Source: Micromonospora sp. Llam0 (GTDB lineage Bacteria > Actinomycetota > Actinomycetes > Mycobacteriales > Micromonosporaceae). Taken from it: a DNA stretch of 64,000 nucleotides. The stretch covers positions 2,542,001 to 2,606,000 of the forward strand of contig NZ_RJJY01000001.1 of the NCBI RefSeq assembly GCF_003751085.1, in the 5' to 3' direction. The position numbers were made by a program, and so were the translations under genes. Positions 63,702-64,000 of the stretch are shown here, piece after piece. Under the pieces are notes generated by a model. The model was not told the DNA's origin. It saw nothing but the letters and a program-made list of their open reading frames with translations, and did not search any database. How positions within the stretch are numbered: position 1 is the stretch's first letter; the number at the start of each line of letters is the position of its first letter.

Positions 63702-64000
63702 GCGGTGACCCCGAGCCCGCTGCGGCCGCTGCGGCGCAGCAGCAGCCAGAGGAAGAACGGGCCGCCGCACAACGCGGTGAGCACTCCCAGGGGCAGCTCC
63801 GCCGGAGCGGCCACGGTGCGGGCCGCGAGGTCGGCCAGGACGAGGAACGACGCGCCGGTGAGCATCGCCACCGGCAGCACGGCCCGGTGGTCGGCTCCCA
63901 TGACGAGCCGCACGGCGTGCGGGGCCATCAACCCGACGAAGCCCACAGCGCCCACCCCGGCGACCGCCACGGCCGTCATCAGCGCGCAGACGCCCAGCAG
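63698..64000 (-). CDS. FecCD/BtuC-type permease, C-terminal part (start outside window)
   Basis: About 100 codons reach the right edge. [20 protein letters not shown] is the diagnostic FecCD loop (GFVGLxxPHxxR), followed by [15 protein letters not shown] and [18 protein letters not shown]. The N-terminal two thirds lie beyond 64000. First visible gene of the right-hand uptake operon. Confidence 0.93.
   Translation of the reverse strand: MLGVCALMTAVAVAGVGAVGFVGLMAPHAVRLVMGADHRAVLPVAMLTGASFLVLADLAARTVAAPAELPLGVLTALCGGPFFLWLLLRRSGRSGLGVTA

Noticed and set aside
1..64000. tRNA, rRNA, riboswitches and other structured RNA genes
   Set aside because: I saw no tRNA-like cloverleaf, rRNA sequence or recognised riboswitch core by eye; a covariance-model search would be needed to exclude small RNAs.

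Overview
High-GC, densely overlapping genes with frequent GTG starts and ATGA/GTGA stop-start junctions point to an actinomycete. A member of the Micromonosporaceae is my guess, but nothing in the window fixes the genus. Almost the whole window reads as a metal-acquisition island. It is built around a non-ribosomal peptide metallophore resembling the pyochelin / yersiniabactin / coelibactin type (salicylate plus heterocyclised amino acids), and it is interleaved with genes typical of a zinc-starvation (Zur) response.

Region 1 (1-9782, minus strand) is one tight operon. It holds two exporter-fold ABC half-transporters, an Opp/Nik-type peptide importer (lipoprotein, two permeases, fused double ATPase), and the 5' part of a salicylate-AMP ligase cut by the window edge. 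Region 2 (9810-32225, plus strand) holds a TetR regulator and then the biosynthetic operon. The operon encodes a type II thioesterase, a thiazolinyl-imide reductase, a VOC protein, NRPS-A (Cy-A-MT-PCP-TE), a saccharopine-dehydrogenase-like reductase, a stand-alone methyltransferase, a frameshifted adenylation-like/methyltransferase gene, an asparagine-synthetase-like amidotransferase, a P450 and NRPS-B (ArCP-Cy-A-PCP-Cy-A-PCP). Predicted assembly order is ligase, NRPS-B, NRPS-A. This gives an aryl cap, one ring of uncertain amino acid, a thiazoline and an N-methylated (reduced) thiazole-type ring.

Region 3 (32226-34060) is a mobile-element scar: an ISAs1 transposase split by a 5'-truncated group II intron, then a methyltransferase and a fragment of a siderophore-binding protein. 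Region 4 (34062-50841) holds a second exporter pair with a His-rich N-terminus, alternative ribosomal proteins L32 and L31, a COG0523 (CobW) protein without a recognisable Walker A, three methyltransferases, a ferredoxin-like protein, a third exporter pair, and two secreted choice-of-anchor-M-type proteins. Region 5 (51230-54102) has a decayed flavin reductase, a Fur/Zur-family regulator, a truncated exporter and a 100-residue His-rich protein.

Region 6 (54103-59636) is poor in genes. It carries a large serine recombinase and an IS630-type element with an IS5-type element nested inside it. Region 7 (59654-64000, minus strand) is a ferric-siderophore uptake operon: FecCD permease (partial), ATPase, two binding proteins, a FhuF-like reductase and a ferredoxin-like protein.

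Four AT-rich 15-mers resembling the actinobacterial Zur box (as I remember it, roughly TGAAAATGATTTTCA) lie upstream of the biosynthetic operon, the CobW-L31 operon, the third exporter pair and the secreted protein. Two overlapping palindromes lie upstream of the Fur-family gene. Two DtxR/IdeR-like iron boxes are also visible. The simplest reading is a zincophore or dual Zn/Fe metallophore system, with production, export or import, surface capture, intracellular zinc-sparing proteins and the regulator in one locus. The metal specificity is inferred, not shown.
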